A stretch of DNA of 6,788 nucleotides from NCBI GenBank assembly GCA_036652695.1, contig JAVVVJ010000093.1, forward strand, positions 1 to 6,788, written 5' to 3'. A model generated the notes under the pieces. That model saw nothing but the letters and a program-made list of their open reading frames with translations, made no database searches and was not told the origin of the DNA. The translations under genes were made by a program, and so were the position numbers. The stretch is from Limiplasma sp036652695. GTDB taxonomy: Bacteria > Bacillota > Clostridia > Christensenellales > Aristaeellaceae. Below, piece after piece: positions 1 through 5,460 of this stretch (the stretch's first letter is position 1; each line of letters begins with the position of its first letter).

Positions 1-20
1 CGTCCCCTTTGAGGGGGACG
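1..20. repeat. GC-rich palindrome at the window edge
   Basis: CGTCCCC at 1-7 is the exact reverse complement of GGGGACG at 14-20, giving a 7-bp stem with a 6-base loop. No run of T follows on the + strand, so it does not look like a complete intrinsic terminator. It is cut by the window edge, and the stem may be longer upstream. It could be one end of an interspersed palindromic repeat or the end of an upstream transcript; the sequence does not decide between these. Confidence 0.5.
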
Positions 21-25
21 GCGGA

Positions 26-94
26 CGCGCTCTGGCGCTTCTGCGATTTCGCGCTCTGGCGCTTTTGCGCTTTCGCGCTTCTGTGCTTTTGTGT
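26..94. repeat. Degenerate 24-bp tandem repeat, about three copies
   Basis: Two neighbouring 24-base units at 26-49 and 50-73 begin with the same 15 bases (CGCGCTCTGGCGCTT) and differ at only a few positions after that. A third, shorter and more diverged copy follows at about 74-94. The unit itself has an inner GCGCTT/TGCGCTT rhythm. The stretch is open in one frame and would encode a monotonous Ala-Leu-Trp-Arg-Phe-Cys peptide joined to the ferredoxin gene, but it has no ribosome binding site and no resemblance to the ferredoxin family's N-terminus. I read it as a non-coding repeat. Confidence 0.7.
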
Positions 95-100
95 TGCGCT

Positions 101-119
101 GATCCTGCGCTTTAGGATC
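101..119. repeat. Short perfect inverted repeat upstream of the ferredoxin gene
   Basis: GATCCT at 101-106 pairs exactly with AGGATC at 114-119 around a 7-base loop. It directly follows the tandem repeat and ends 18 bases before the ribosome binding site of the ferredoxin gene. It could be the closing palindrome of the repeat element, a hairpin in the leader, or an operator. It is not followed by a T-run, so a terminator is unlikely. Confidence 0.45.
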
Positions 120-136
120 AACTGGGATTTATCATT

Positions 137-142
137 GGAGGG
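137..142 (+). promoter_or_regulatory. Ribosome binding site that fixes the ferredoxin start at 150
   Basis: GGAGGG lies 7 bases before the ATG at 150 but only 1 base before the in-frame ATG at 144. Normal Shine-Dalgarno spacing therefore favours 150. The resulting protein starts MAIYKVTFSPTGGT, which is where members of this family normally begin. Confidence 0.75.
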
Positions 143-149
143 TATGCCA

Positions 150-914
150 ATGGCCATCTACAAGGTCACCTTTAGCCCTACGGGCGGCACGCTCAAGGTT
201 GCCGATTGCGTTGCCGAGGCCTTTGAAAAAGACGTGGTTTCCATCGATTTAACCGATCGCGGTTTTGCTTTTGCCGCTGTACGCTTTACCTCTGCCGATC
301 TCTGCGTTGTCGCGGTACCGTCTTACGGCGGCAGAGCGCCCGAGCTTGCCATGACGCGTCTGCGTCAGCTGGAAGGCGGCGGCGCAAAGGCCATTGCCAT
401 CGCCGTATACGGCAACAGAGCCTATGAAGATACGCTGCTTGAGCTTCAAGACGCCTTAACGGCAGGCGGCTTTCATTGCGTTGCCGCAATCGCGGCGATC
501 GCCGAGCATTCCATCCTGCACCAATTCGCTACCGGACGCCCAAACGCCGTTGACGCAAAGGAATTAGCTGCCTTTGCCAAAACAGTTTGGCAGCGCATGC
601 AGGCTGGGGATATCGCTGACGCTTGCGCCGTTGCGGGAAACAAGCCTTACCGAAGCTTTGGCGGCGTTCCCATGAAACCCGCAGCAACCAGCGCCTGCAC
701 CCATTGCGGCCTTTGCGCCGCCAAGTGCCCCGCAGGCGCAATCCCGATAGACGCCCCCTCAAAAACCAACCATGCAACCTGCATTTCTTGCATGCGCTGC
801 ATTGCCATCTGTCCCAACGCGGCGCGCAAGCTCAACCCCCTCGTTTTAACCATCGCCGCGCAAAAATTGAAAAAATCGTGCGGCAGCGCCCGAAAAAACG
901 AGTTTTTTGTTTGA
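150..914 (+). CDS. EFR1-type ferredoxin (flavodoxin-like domain plus two [4Fe-4S] clusters)
   Basis: This is a 254-residue cytoplasmic electron-transfer protein joining a flavodoxin-like N-terminal half to a bacterial 2[4Fe-4S] ferredoxin half. The N-terminal FSPTGGT (residues 8-14) matches the phosphate-binding loop of FMN flavodoxins, and VPSYGGRAP (57-64) and VYGNRAYEDTLLEL (86-99) are hallmark segments of the family. Two cluster motifs follow. The first has C183, C186, C189 and C193 (CxxCxxCxxxCP) and the second has C211, C214, C217 and C221 (CxxCxxCxxxCP). The C-terminus (RKNEFFV) matches the usual RK-NE-F end, so the gene is complete. The reading frame is open upstream to base 9, but that part is repeat-derived and has no ribosome binding site. 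The electron partner is unknown. The gene has its own leader and is separated by 149 bases and a promoter from the next gene, so it is probably a separate unit. Confidence 0.9.
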   Translation: MAIYKVTFSPTGGTLKVADCVAEAFEKDVVSIDLTDRGFAFAAVRFTSADLCVVAVPSYGGRAPELAMTRLRQLEGGGAKAIAIAVYGNRAYEDTLLELQDALTAGGFHCVAAIAAIAEHSILHQFATGRPNAVDAKELAAFAKTVWQRMQAGDIADACAVAGNKPYRSFGGVPMKPAATSACTHCGLCAAKCPAGAIPIDAPSKTNHATCISCMRCIAICPNAARKLNPLVLTIAAQKLKKSCGSARKNEFFV

Positions 915-935
915 AAAAAATGTTTTTGTGCGAGT

Positions 936-948
936 TTGACAAAAATTT
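936..948 (+). promoter_or_regulatory. Upstream TTGACA box and A-tract (possible second promoter or UP element)
   Basis: A perfect TTGACA at 936-941 runs straight into AAAAATTT (941-948). The -10 candidates at standard distance (around 959-965, TTGCTA or TGCTAT) are poor, so it may not work as a -35 box by itself. The A-tract lies about 11-18 bases upstream of the -35 box of the better promoter, where an UP element would sit. Confidence 0.35.
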
Positions 949-958
949 AACTGGTAAG

Positions 959-987
959 TTGCTATTTTCTTCTCATTGGATTATAAT
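959..987 (+). promoter_or_regulatory. Sigma-A-type promoter of the ABC importer operon
   Basis: A perfect TATAAT at 982-987 lies exactly 17 bases downstream of TTGCTA (959-964), which matches 4 of 6 positions of the TTGACA consensus. Transcription would begin near 994, leaving a leader of about 70 bases before the binding-protein start at 1064. The region is strongly AT-rich compared with the genes on either side. A weak inverted repeat (AACT/AGTT, 949-952 and 957-960) overlaps the -35 box. Confidence 0.75.
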
Positions 988-1063
988 AGACCTACTGGAT
1001 CGCCGAATTCCATGATTTTTATCGACGTCCAAAAAACAATACGCTACAGGAGGTTATTTTCTT

Positions 1064-2263
1064 ATGAAAAAGTGGCTCTCAATCGCATTGGTTCTCACCA
1101 TGATGCTCTCTCTCTGTGCCATCGGTACCGCTGGTGCAGCAAGCGATTACACCATTCGTATCTATTCCAACTCCAACTCCACCGAGCGCACCACTTGGCT
1201 CATTGACGCCGCCAAGAAGGCTGGCTTTACCATTTCCATCGATGACAACACCGTTGTCTCCGGTGACACCGCCGCCATCCAAGCCGCCAACGAAAAAAAG
1301 GATGGAGACATCCTCTTTGGCCTCAACGAAACCCGTTGGAGCCAAGTGGTCAACAACACCTATGAAAACGTCAAGCTTTTGGATTGGACGCCCTCTTGGG
1401 CCGCTGATGTTGGCGCCTACAGCTATCCCGGCAAGGCCTACGGCCTCGTCATCCAGAACATTTTGATGCTCTACCGCAACGATGAGCTGGGCACCAACGG
1501 CAAAGCGCTGAGCTTTGATCACTGGTCCGATATCGTCAACTGCGGCTACAAGTGGTACCGTCAGGGCAAGGTTGGCGGCACGACCAACGCCAACATCAAC
1601 AGCTCCTTGCTTTATTCCTACGTTGATCCTACCTCCCCTGCGGGCGGCATCAGCATCGACGGCTGGAAGATGCTTTGGAAGTACTGCTCTGACGGCTCCT
1701 TCACGGGCGACAGCTACGGCTTTGATCCCCTGAACCGTGGCGATGTGCAGGTATCCACCTTCTATTCCTCTTCCCTCTATGGCAAGCTTGACGCCGCCGC
1801 CGAGGGTTCCTCCAGCCCCCTCAAGGGCACCTTTGAGCCGGAAAACTGGGCGCTTGTAGACATCGCGGATGGCACCTACTACATTGCCGAGTATCTGGGC
1901 ATTCTGGATCGCGCGGATCGCACCCCCGAGCAGACCGAGGCTGTAATGGCCTTTGCCGAGTGGTTTGGCTCTGCCGAAACGCAAACCGCTTGGGCTGAGG
2001 AATTCGATTCCTATCCCTGCAACAGCGTTGCGGTTTCCAATCTCTACGAAACCATTCCCGCCATTTACACCATCAAGAACTTCGCGCTGGAAAAGGTTGC
2101 TGGCACGGAAATGACCTATGCCGAGTACGTGGGCGCGCATTCCAGCGAGTGGACCAACATCATGACCAACCTTGGCTTCTATTGGGCTGAGGAAGGCGCT
2201 GCCACCTCTGAGCCCGCTTGGGATACCCTCGACTGGGCGACGTTGACGCAGTCGGCTCAATAA
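1064..2263 (+). CDS. Secreted extracellular solute-binding protein of an ABC importer
   Basis: This 399-residue protein is the extracellular ligand-capture part of the importer encoded directly downstream. A classic signal sequence has K2-K3, a hydrophobic core over about residues 4-20, and a signal peptidase I-type site AGA-A (A23-G24-A25 before A26). C18 is preceded by LSL, a poor lipobox, so lipid anchoring is uncertain. The mature part shows the alternating fold of a periplasmic-binding-protein type II domain: an opening strand (YTIRIYSNSNS, 29-39), GDILFGLNE (81-89), and a hinge-like YGLVIQNILMLYRND (126-140). A region at 275-320 resembles the late helices of family 1/6/8 binding proteins. 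The mature protein is rich in Trp and Tyr and has three cysteines (C160, C208, C319). AGGAGG at 1048-1053 supports the start, with 10-base spacing. The ligand cannot be read from the sequence: iron, polyamine, thiamine and sugar-phosphate binders all share this layout. Confidence 0.88.
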   Translation: MKKWLSIALVLTMMLSLCAIGTAGAASDYTIRIYSNSNSTERTTWLIDAAKKAGFTISIDDNTVVSGDTAAIQAANEKKDGDILFGLNETRWSQVVNNTYENVKLLDWTPSWAADVGAYSYPGKAYGLVIQNILMLYRNDELGTNGKALSFDHWSDIVNCGYKWYRQGKVGGTTNANINSSLLYSYVDPTSPAGGISIDGWKMLWKYCSDGSFTGDSYGFDPLNRGDVQVSTFYSSSLYGKLDAAAEGSSSPLKGTFEPENWALVDIADGTYYIAEYLGILDRADRTPEQTEAVMAFAEWFGSAETQTAWAEEFDSYPCNSVAVSNLYETIPAIYTIKNFALEKVAGTEMTYAEYVGAHSSEWTNIMTNLGFYWAEEGAATSEPAWDTLDWATLTQSAQ

Positions 2264-2294
2264 CGCAATCCCGCAAATTTCATTTTAAAGAAAC

Positions 2295-2329
2295 GGAGGG
2301 CTTGGGGGCACACAGCCGCCAAGCCCTCT
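2295..2329 (+). promoter_or_regulatory. Strong intercistronic stem-loop between binding-protein and ATPase genes
   Basis: GAGGGCTTGG (2296-2305) pairs perfectly with CCAAGCCCTC (2319-2328), and a G-U pair can extend it by one. Inside the 13-base loop, GG and CC (2307-2308 and 2316-2317) could pair further. The bases after it (TCCATATTGATA) are not a U-run, so it is not a standard full terminator. Known parallels between binding-protein and membrane-component genes suggest it protects the 3' end of the binding-protein message or causes partial termination, giving an excess of binding protein over transporter. That role is inference. Confidence 0.7.
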
Positions 2330-2345
2330 CCATATTGATACAAGC

Positions 2346-2350
2346 AGGTG
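2346..2350 (+). promoter_or_regulatory. Ribosome binding site deciding the ATPase start
   Basis: AGGTG at 2346-2350 precedes the ATG at 2356 by 5 bases. The frame is open well upstream (to 2218, overlapping the end of the binding-protein gene), but only from 2356 does the protein begin with the family's usual first strand (MIQLNDIVVKFGDF). An in-frame GTG at 2350 overlaps this site and is less likely. Confidence 0.55.
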
Positions 2351-2355
2351 TGAAT

Positions 2356-3381
2356 ATGATTCAGCTTAACGATATCGTCGTAAAATTTGGTGATTTTACG
2401 GCGCTACACAATATCAACGTCGAAGTGCGCGAAGGCGAGTTCTTTACCTTTCTAGGCCCCTCAGGCTGCGGCAAAACCACCACCCTACGCACCATCACCG
2501 GCTTCATTGAGCCTGTGCAGGGCAGCGTATGCGTCCGGGGCAAGGACATCACGCATGTGCCAATTGAGGAGCGCAACATCGGCATCGTATTTCAGAGCTA
2601 CGCGCTCTTCCCCACCATGACCGTATACGATAACATCGCCTTCGGCCTAAAGGTAAAAAAGCTAAAGCGCGCCGAAATTGATCAGAAGGTTTTGACCATC
2701 GCCAAAAAGGTCGATCTAAGCGATGAACAGCTCAAAAAGGCTGTTTCTCAGCTTTCCGGCGGGCAGCAGCAGCGCGTTGCAATCGCGCGCGCGTTGGTCA
2801 CGGAGCCTGCCATCATCTGCATGGACGAGCCGCTTTCCAACTTGGATGCAAAGCTCCGCGTGCAGCTGCGCAACGAGCTTAAAGCCATGCAAAAGGATTT
2901 TGGCATTACCACCATCTATGTAACCCACGATCAGGAGGAGGCGCTTACGCTTTCCGACCGCATCGCGGTGTTCAACAAGGGCGCCATTGAGCAGATTGGC
3001 ACGCCCAACGAGGTATACAACCATTCCCAAACGGAGTTCGTCAGCAATTTCATTGGAGATATCAACCTTCTATCGGCAGCGGTTGTTCAAAAGCTTGCGC
3101 AGAGCGGCGCAAACGTGAACCCGTCCATGCGCAACTACATCCGGCTCGAGCGCGTGCAGGTGAATGCGCAAATCACTTCCGGCACGCTTGCGCTGAACGG
3201 CGTCATCAAAAACCGCGAGTACTACGGCCTCTACATCAAGTACTACATCGATCTTGGCTCGCAGGTGATCAAAGCCATTGAGAAAAACGATGGCATCAAC
3301 ATCTACGAGGCGGGCGAGCAGGTGCGCGTTGGGATCGATCCCGCGCACATCATGGCCTACGCGCCCACGCAAGAAGCATAA
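2356..3381 (+). CDS. ABC importer ATPase, PotA/FbpC/UgpC class
   Basis: This 341-residue cytoplasmic protein hydrolyses ATP to drive import; two copies are expected per transporter. All motifs are intact: Walker A GPSGCGKTT (34-42), Q-loop Q80 in VFQSYALFP, signature LSGGQQQR (133-140), Walker B IICMDEP (153-159) with catalytic E158, D-loop SNLDA (161-165) and switch histidine H191 in VTHDQEEA. The nucleotide-binding domain ends near residue 237 (FIGDINLL). A C-terminal part of about 100 residues follows and resembles the TOBE-type regulatory domain of this class, with the YIRLERVQV segment at 261-269. That part contains an aromatic stretch (REYYGLYIKYYIDLG, 287-301). Length fits the class. 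The gene sits 92 bases after the binding-protein gene, across a stem-loop, and 12 bases before the permease. The class includes iron, polyamine, thiamine, sugar and sugar-phosphate importers, so the ATPase alone does not identify the substrate. Confidence 0.93.
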   Translation: MIQLNDIVVKFGDFTALHNINVEVREGEFFTFLGPSGCGKTTTLRTITGFIEPVQGSVCVRGKDITHVPIEERNIGIVFQSYALFPTMTVYDNIAFGLKVKKLKRAEIDQKVLTIAKKVDLSDEQLKKAVSQLSGGQQQRVAIARALVTEPAIICMDEPLSNLDAKLRVQLRNELKAMQKDFGITTIYVTHDQEEALTLSDRIAVFNKGAIEQIGTPNEVYNHSQTEFVSNFIGDINLLSAAVVQKLAQSGANVNPSMRNYIRLERVQVNAQITSGTLALNGVIKNREYYGLYIKYYIDLGSQVIKAIEKNDGINIYEAGEQVRVGIDPAHIMAYAPTQEA

Positions 3382-3393
3382 GGAGGGGAGCAC

Positions 3394-5355
3394 ATGCAGC
3401 AAACGGTCAAAGCGCCAAAGCGCCGCATCCGCCCCGAGCTCATCGTGCGTATCGCGGGCATTGTATTCTTTCTGTATCTTTTCTTCGGCTTCATGCTGAT
3501 CCCCTGCCTCAATACCCTCACCCAAATTTTCAGCACCAAGAACGCCGCCGGGGAAACCGATCCTTGGGCGGTCGTCCGCTTCTTCTTTGCGGGCAACATG
3601 GGGCAATACGTGCTCAACTCGCTAAAGCTGGCGCTTTGCCTAGTGGTAACGGTCAACGTCATCGGCGTGTCGATTGTGCTGCTGACCGAATATTTCGATA
3701 TCAAAGGCGCAAAGCTGCTCCGCATGGGATATATGACCACGCTTGTGTACAGCGGCGTTGCGCTGGTAACCGGCTACTTGTTTTTGTACGATAAGGACGG
3801 CATGATTACCTCCCTGCTCGTAAACGCCTTCCCCGGCCTAAACCCCAACTGGTTTTCAGGCTTTAACGCGGTGATGTTCACCATGACGTTTGCCTGTACC
3901 AGCAACCACATGCTGTTTTTGCGCAACGCCATTCGCGGCATCGATTACAACACCGTAGAGGCCGCGCGCAACATGGGCGCGAAGCCCTTCAAGGTGCTGT
4001 GGAAGGTCGTTTTCCCCACCTTAATGCCCACGATGTTCTCCCTCACCGTGATGACCTTCATCACAGGGCTATGCGCCATGTCCGCGCCAACGCTGTTGGG
4101 GTACGATTCCATCAACCCGGAGATCGTGCGGCTGGCTGGCTCCTCCCTTGCGGATGAGGCGTTCCCGCAGGCTCGCGCGGCGCTCCTTTCCATCATTCTA
4201 GCCGCGTTCACCATCATTTTGCTCACGGTGCTTTCCTTTTACGAGCGCAAAGGGCACTATCTTTCCGTGTCCAAAACCAAGGCGAAGCTCGTCAAGCAGA
4301 AGCTGACCAACCCCGTGAGCAACGCGCTTGCGCATATCTACGCCTATGTGCTGTTTATCATCTACATGACCCCCGTGGTGATGATCGTTGTGTTTTCGTT
4401 TCAAACCTACTCCGCCATCCGCATGAAAACGCTGGATTTAGGGAGCTGGACGACGCTGAACTTCTTTGGCTCAGCGGATTACTCCTACCTTACCTCGCGC
4501 GGCACGTACCGAACGCGGGAGGGCGCGATCTCCGGCTTGTTTTCCAACGATGCCACCATGAACGGCATCAGCACAAGCTTTGTGATGAGCGTCCTCGCCG
4601 CCGCGCTCGCGTGCGTGATTGTGGTCATCGCGTGCAACTACATCTTCAAGCATAAAAAAACGGGCGTGGCGCTGGAGTACAGCCTGCTGTTTCCATGGCT
4701 GCTGCCCACCATTTTGATTTGCTACTCCTACCGCACCTTCTTTAATGACAATAGCATCTGGTATGTGTTCAACAACAACCTCTATTTTATGAACAATGTG
4801 CGCCTGCTGATGGTGATCGCCTACACGGTGGTGCGTCTGCCGTTTTCACTGCGCATGATCAAGGCCTCGTTCTACGCCATTGACGAGGAGCTGGAGGATG
4901 CCTCCCGAAGCCTTGGCGCAAGCGCCCTGCGAACCTTTACCAAGGTCAAGCTCCCCATTATTCTGCCCAGCGTGCTTGCCGTGTTCGCGCTGAATTTCAA
5001 CTACCTGTTTACCGAATACGATATGTCCGCGACCTTCGCAAGCTCCTATGGCATCACGTACGCGATGGTGATCCAGAGCATGTGCGCGGACGAGGGGCTG
5101 TACGGCTACAACATCAACGCCTCCGGTCGGCGGTGCGCCTCAACGGTGTTCATCATGCTGGTATCCGGGCTGATTTTGTATTTGGTGTACGGCGTTGGAT
5201 CGCGCGATTTAGGGGAGCGAATCGAGCTGCGTGAAAAGCGAAAAAAGCGCTGGGACGCGTTCAAGCGGTGGCTGCGCACGCGCGGCCCCCAAAAGCACAA
5301 GGCGAGCGTTCAAAGCCTGAACGAGGGCGCGCAGGAGCTTCCGCTATTGCTTTGA
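3394..5355 (+). CDS. Fused double-domain ABC importer permease (FbpB/AfuB/ThiP-like)
   Basis: This 653-residue membrane protein carries both translocation domains on one chain; most such importers use two separate subunits of about 270-300 residues. Hydrophobic segments lie at about 17-38, 76-98, 110-132, 157-175, 205-232 and 262-283 in the first half, and 314-336, 394-416, 430-446, 470-488, 520-545 and 584-603 in the second. Each half has an EAA loop that contacts the ATPase. The first is EAARNMGAKPFKVLWKVVFP (189-208), the second EDASRSLGASALRTFTKVKLP (501-521); the conserved Gly is G195 and G508. A polar loop of about 55 residues (338-392) with many Tyr, Thr and Ser separates the first two membrane segments of the second half and should face outward. 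The tail from about 604 is strongly basic and cytoplasmic. AGGAGG at 3381-3386 gives a 7-base spacing and overlaps the stop codon of the ATPase gene, so the two are surely cotranscribed. Fused permeases are known for iron, thiamine and sugar-phosphate systems. Confidence 0.92.
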   Translation: MQQTVKAPKRRIRPELIVRIAGIVFFLYLFFGFMLIPCLNTLTQIFSTKNAAGETDPWAVVRFFFAGNMGQYVLNSLKLALCLVVTVNVIGVSIVLLTEYFDIKGAKLLRMGYMTTLVYSGVALVTGYLFLYDKDGMITSLLVNAFPGLNPNWFSGFNAVMFTMTFACTSNHMLFLRNAIRGIDYNTVEAARNMGAKPFKVLWKVVFPTLMPTMFSLTVMTFITGLCAMSAPTLLGYDSINPEIVRLAGSSLADEAFPQARAALLSIILAAFTIILLTVLSFYERKGHYLSVSKTKAKLVKQKLTNPVSNALAHIYAYVLFIIYMTPVVMIVVFSFQTYSAIRMKTLDLGSWTTLNFFGSADYSYLTSRGTYRTREGAISGLFSNDATMNGISTSFVMSVLAAALACVIVVIACNYIFKHKKTGVALEYSLLFPWLLPTILICYSYRTFFNDNSIWYVFNNNLYFMNNVRLLMVIAYTVVRLPFSLRMIKASFYAIDEELEDASRSLGASALRTFTKVKLPIILPSVLAVFALNFNYLFTEYDMSATFASSYGITYAMVIQSMCADEGLYGYNINASGRRCASTVFIMLVSGLILYLVYGVGSRDLGERIELREKRKKRWDAFKRWLRTRGPQKHKASVQSLNEGAQELPLLL

Positions 5356-5389
5356 AGCATGACTTTCGCCGCTGCCGCATGCCTTTGCG

Positions 5390-5418
5390 TTGACGCGCGT
5401 ATACGCCTATGCTATGAT
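5390..5418 (+). promoter_or_regulatory. Sigma-A-type promoter of the oxidoreductase gene, with palindrome in the spacer
   Basis: TTGACG (5390-5395) and TATGAT (5413-5418) each match consensus at 5 of 6 positions and are exactly 17 bases apart. The -10 box is preceded by TGC (5410-5412), an extended -10. Transcription would start near 5425, 36 bases before the gene start. The spacer holds a perfect 10-base palindrome, GCGTATACGC (5397-5406), which could be a repressor operator. The oxidoreductase can therefore be transcribed separately from the importer, although no terminator is visible after the permease and read-through is possible. Confidence 0.75.
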
Positions 5419-5443
5419 ATCCGCAGCAACGCAATCAACAGAT

Positions 5444-5449
5444 AAGGAG
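5444..5449 (+). promoter_or_regulatory. Ribosome binding site of the oxidoreductase gene
   Basis: AAGGAG at 5444-5449 lies 11 bases before the ATG at 5461, a rather long but workable spacing. An in-frame GTG at 5449 overlaps this site and would have no ribosome binding site of its own, so 5461 is preferred. The protein then begins MELKTLALIGAG, the normal distance before the Rossmann glycine motif. Confidence 0.65.
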
Positions 5450-5460
5450 TGAATTTACAA

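Noticed and set aside
9..149. N-terminal extension of the ferredoxin gene rich in Leu, Trp, Phe and Cys, resembling a membrane segment.
   Set aside because: It is encoded by the tandem repeat and has no ribosome binding site. A well-placed GGAGGG precedes the ATG at 150, which gives the family's normal N-terminus.
402..413. GCCGTATACGGC palindrome, similar to the one in the oxidoreductase promoter.
   Set aside because: It is inside the ferredoxin coding region and arises from the codons of the conserved AVYGN motif; GTATAC also recurs at other Val-Tyr codons in the window.
893..927. A6/T6 self-complementary stretch and T-runs at the end of the ferredoxin gene, considered as an intrinsic terminator.
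   Set aside because: The stem is made only of A-T pairs around a 4-base loop and lies inside the coding region. No GC-rich stem precedes the T-runs, so it is too weak to call.
1079..2260. A 393-codon open frame on the minus strand covering nearly the whole binding-protein gene.
   Set aside because: It mirrors a gene with clear signal peptide, ribosome binding site, promoter and operon context. Its predicted protein is Gly/Val/Ala-rich with no recognisable domain, as expected when strongly biased codons (GCC, ACC, AAC) are read backwards.
5356..5389. GCATG/CATGC repeat after the permease stop, considered as a terminator.
   Set aside because: The stem is only 5 bp with a 16-base loop and no T-run follows it.
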